In this document: positions 62,411-64,000 of the stretch, in pieces | Position numbering within the stretch: position 1 is the first letter of the stretch | Layout of the letters: every line of letters starts with the position of its first letter | NCBI RefSeq assembly: GCF_008274695.1 | Contig: NZ_VTOU01000003.1 | Coordinates: forward strand, 930,001-994,000 | Direction: 5' to 3' | DNA: 64,000 nt | Origin: Sphingomonas montanisoli | Lineage (GTDB): Bacteria; Pseudomonadota; Alphaproteobacteria; Sphingomonadales; Sphingomonadaceae | Translations under genes and position numbers: made by a program | The notes under the pieces: model-generated | What the model saw: only the letters and a program-made list of their open reading frames with translations | Told to the model about the DNA's origin: nothing | The model's database searches: none

Positions 62411-64000
62411 ATGCCCGCCCTTCCCCCCGCCCTTACCGACTGGTTCGCCGCGAAGGGCTGGGACGTTCGCCGTCATCAGCGCGAGATGCTGGCGGCCGCG
62501 CGCGATGGACGCGATGCGCTGCTCGTGGCGCCGACGGGATCGGGCAAGACGCTGGCGGGGTTCCTGCCGACGCTCGCCGAGCTGATCGAGAATCCGCAGG
62601 ATGGGCTGCACACGCTCTACGTTTCGCCCTTGAAGGCGCTCGCGGTCGACATCCAGCGCAACCTGTTGGGGCCGATCGAGGAGATGGGGCTCGATATCCG
62701 TGTCGAGACGCGCACCGGCGACACGCCATCCGATCGCAAGGCGCGGCAGCGGGTGAAGCCGCCGCAGATCCTGCTGACCACCCCCGAATCACTCAGCTTG
62801 CTGCTGTCCTATCCTGAGAGTGCGACCCTATTCGCGAGTCTGCGGACGGTCGTGATCGACGAAGTTCACGCTTTCGCCACCACCAAGCGCGGTGATCTGC
62901 TCGCCTTGTCGCTCGCTCGGGTCGCCAGCCTGGCGCCCGACATGCGCCGCGTGGCGCTCTCGGCGACGATCGCCGACCCCGATGCCTATCGCGGCTGGGT
63001 GTCGGGTGACGGCGATTATGAACGCGTCGCGTTGGTGCAGGGCGATGTCGGCGCGCGGCCGCAGATCGACATATTGATCCCCGAAGATCGCATCCCCTGG
63101 GCCGGCCATTCGGGCCGCTATGCCGCGCAGCAGGTGATGGCGGAGATCGAAACGCATCGCACCACGATCATCTTCTGCAACACCCGCAGTCTGGCCGAAC
63201 TGATCTTCCAGGATCTGTGGAAGGCCAATGACATGGGCCTGCCGATCGGCATCCACCACGGTTCGCTGTCGAAGGAGGCGCGGCGCAAGGTGGAAGGCGC
63301 GATGGCCGAGGGGCAGCTGCGCGCATTGGTCGCGACCGCCAGCCTCGATCTCGGCGTCGACTGGGGCGACGTGGATCTGGTGATACAGATGGGGGCTCCC
63401 AAGGGGGCGTCGCGCCTGCTCCAGCGGATCGGCCGCGCCAACCATCGGCTCGACGAGCCGAGCATGGCGGTGCTCGTCCCCGGCAACCGCTTCGAATATC
63501 TCGAAGGGCGCGCCGCACTGGACGCGATCGACGCGGGCGAGCTCGACAATGATCCCTTCCGCCCCGGATCGATCGACGTGTTGGCCCAGCATGTCATGGC
63601 GCTCGCCTGTGCAGGGCCGTTCTTTGCGGAAGACATGCTGACCGAGGTCAACCGCGCCGCGCCTTATGCGACGCTCGCCGCCGACCAGTTCGATCGCGTC
63701 CTCAACTATATCGCCAATGGCGGCTATGCCCTGCGAGCTTACGATCGGTTCAAGCGGCTGACGCGCGACCCCGACGGGCGCTGGCGGATCAGCCACCCGC
63801 AATTCATCGCGCAGCATCGCCTCAATGCCGGGATCATCGTCGAGGCGCCGATGCTCGACGTGCGTTTCAGGAACGGCCGCAAGCTGGGCAAGGTCGAGGA
63901 GGGGTTCGCCGCGACGCTCAGCCCCGGCGACGCCTTTTTCTTCATGGGACTGGCGCTCGAGGTCGAGAAGGTCGACGTTACCGATCTGATCGTCCGCGCC
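62411..64000 (+). CDS. Lhr-like DEXH-box helicase (partial, 5' part)
   Basis: The frame is open from ATG 62411 to the window edge (530 residues). Walker A VAPTGSGKTLAG (about 40-51), the DEVH box VIDEVHAF (about 148-155), motif III ALSATIADP, and the C-terminal core QRIGRANHRLDEP identify a superfamily 2 helicase of the Lhr type. The ligase-associated (LhrC/'DEXH associated with ATP-dependent DNA ligase') group is the closest fit. The repair partner genes would lie beyond the window. The gene starts 39 bases after the repeat. Confidence 0.88.
   Translation, partial: MPALPPALTDWFAAKGWDVRRHQREMLAAARDGRDALLVAPTGSGKTLAGFLPTLAELIENPQDGLHTLYVSPLKALAVDIQRNLLGPIEEMGLDIRVETRTGDTPSDRKARQRVKPPQILLTTPESLSLLLSYPESATLFASLRTVVIDEVHAFATTKRGDLLALSLARVASLAPDMRRVALSATIADPDAYRGWVSGDGDYERVALVQGDVGARPQIDILIPEDRIPWAGHSGRYAAQQVMAEIETHRTTIIFCNTRSLAELIFQDLWKANDMGLPIGIHHGSLSKEARRKVEGAMAEGQLRALVATASLDLGVDWGDVDLVIQMGAPKGASRLLQRIGRANHRLDEPSMAVLVPGNRFEYLEGRAALDAIDAGELDNDPFRPGSIDVLAQHVMALACAGPFFAEDMLTEVNRAAPYATLAADQFDRVLNYIANGGYALRAYDRFKRLTRDPDGRWRISHPQFIAQHRLNAGIIVEAPMLDVRFRNGRKLGKVEEGFAATLSPGDAFFFMGLALEVEKVDVTDLIVRA

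Overview
The window is a GC-rich chromosomal segment from an alphaproteobacterium. Sphingomonas or a close relative in the Sphingomonadales is the best fit. The inference rests on gene content and order: MmcB, DUF1491, DUF2842, DUF3297 and DUF3572 proteins, MipZ, DivK, an alphaproteobacterial SspB, a short-form HisG, a PEP-CTERM-like exported protein, and zapA / 6S RNA / 5-formyltetrahydrofolate cyclo-ligase synteny. It is almost entirely housekeeping DNA. I see no tRNA or rRNA gene, insertion sequence, phage gene, plasmid gene or CRISPR array. Coding density is high, many genes overlap by 4 bases, and GTG and TTG starts are common.

Layout. 0-2.1 kb: 3' end of hpf, then ptsN, a PaaI-type thioesterase, DUF1491, a dispersed inverted repeat, and mmcB. 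2.1-6.9 kb (minus): NAD+ synthetase, a GGDEF protein, DUF2842, 5-FTHF cyclo-ligase, a 6S RNA candidate, zapA and a small helical protein. 7.0-13.7 kb (plus): a carbon operon of transketolase, gap, pgk, a VOC protein, class I aldolase, a DUF2834 protein and thiE. 13.7-24.9 kb: a lipidated subtilisin autotransporter (minus), then HAD nucleotidase-dapD, DUF3297-epimerase, msrB, PBP1A, a YgjP-YcgN-Sco group and an ankyrin protein. 25.0-31.5 kb: adenosine kinase, an APC permease, and the his cluster (hisB-H-A-F, then hisE and a HIT protein). A 69-residue exported protein with its own sigma-54-type promoter sits inside this cluster.

31.6-44.9 kb: sspB, fumC, pepN, an NAD-binding protein, two tandem EamA exporters, a threonine aldolase, a GT-C-like membrane protein, and a 1116-residue protein joining a GH18-like domain, a CE4 deacetylase and a GT2 synthase. 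44.9-53.9 kb (minus): hppA, then hisG-hisD-nusB-TauE/SafE-thiL, a TMEM165/GDT1 transporter behind a yybP-ykoY riboswitch, an unrecognised envelope protein, and dps. 54.0-64.0 kb: rpmG, divK (with a CtrA-like box), DUF3572-HAD, RidA-GDPD-GNAT, a Sel1 protein whose ribosome-binding site lies in a hairpin, panC divergent from mipZ-J-domain, phosphomannomutase/phosphoglucomutase, a second copy of the dispersed repeat, and the 5' part of an Lhr-like helicase.

The genes cover lower glycolysis and pentose phosphate chemistry, histidine and thiamine synthesis, cell-cycle and division control (ZapA, MipZ, DivK, SspB) and envelope building (PBP1A, GH18-CE4-GT2, autotransporter). The most unusual items are the sigma-54-linked mini PEP-CTERM protein inside the his cluster and the three-domain GH18-CE4-GT2 protein. 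Several leader-RNA structures (riboswitch, rpmG leader hairpin, Sel1 RBS hairpin, hppA leader) also stand out.
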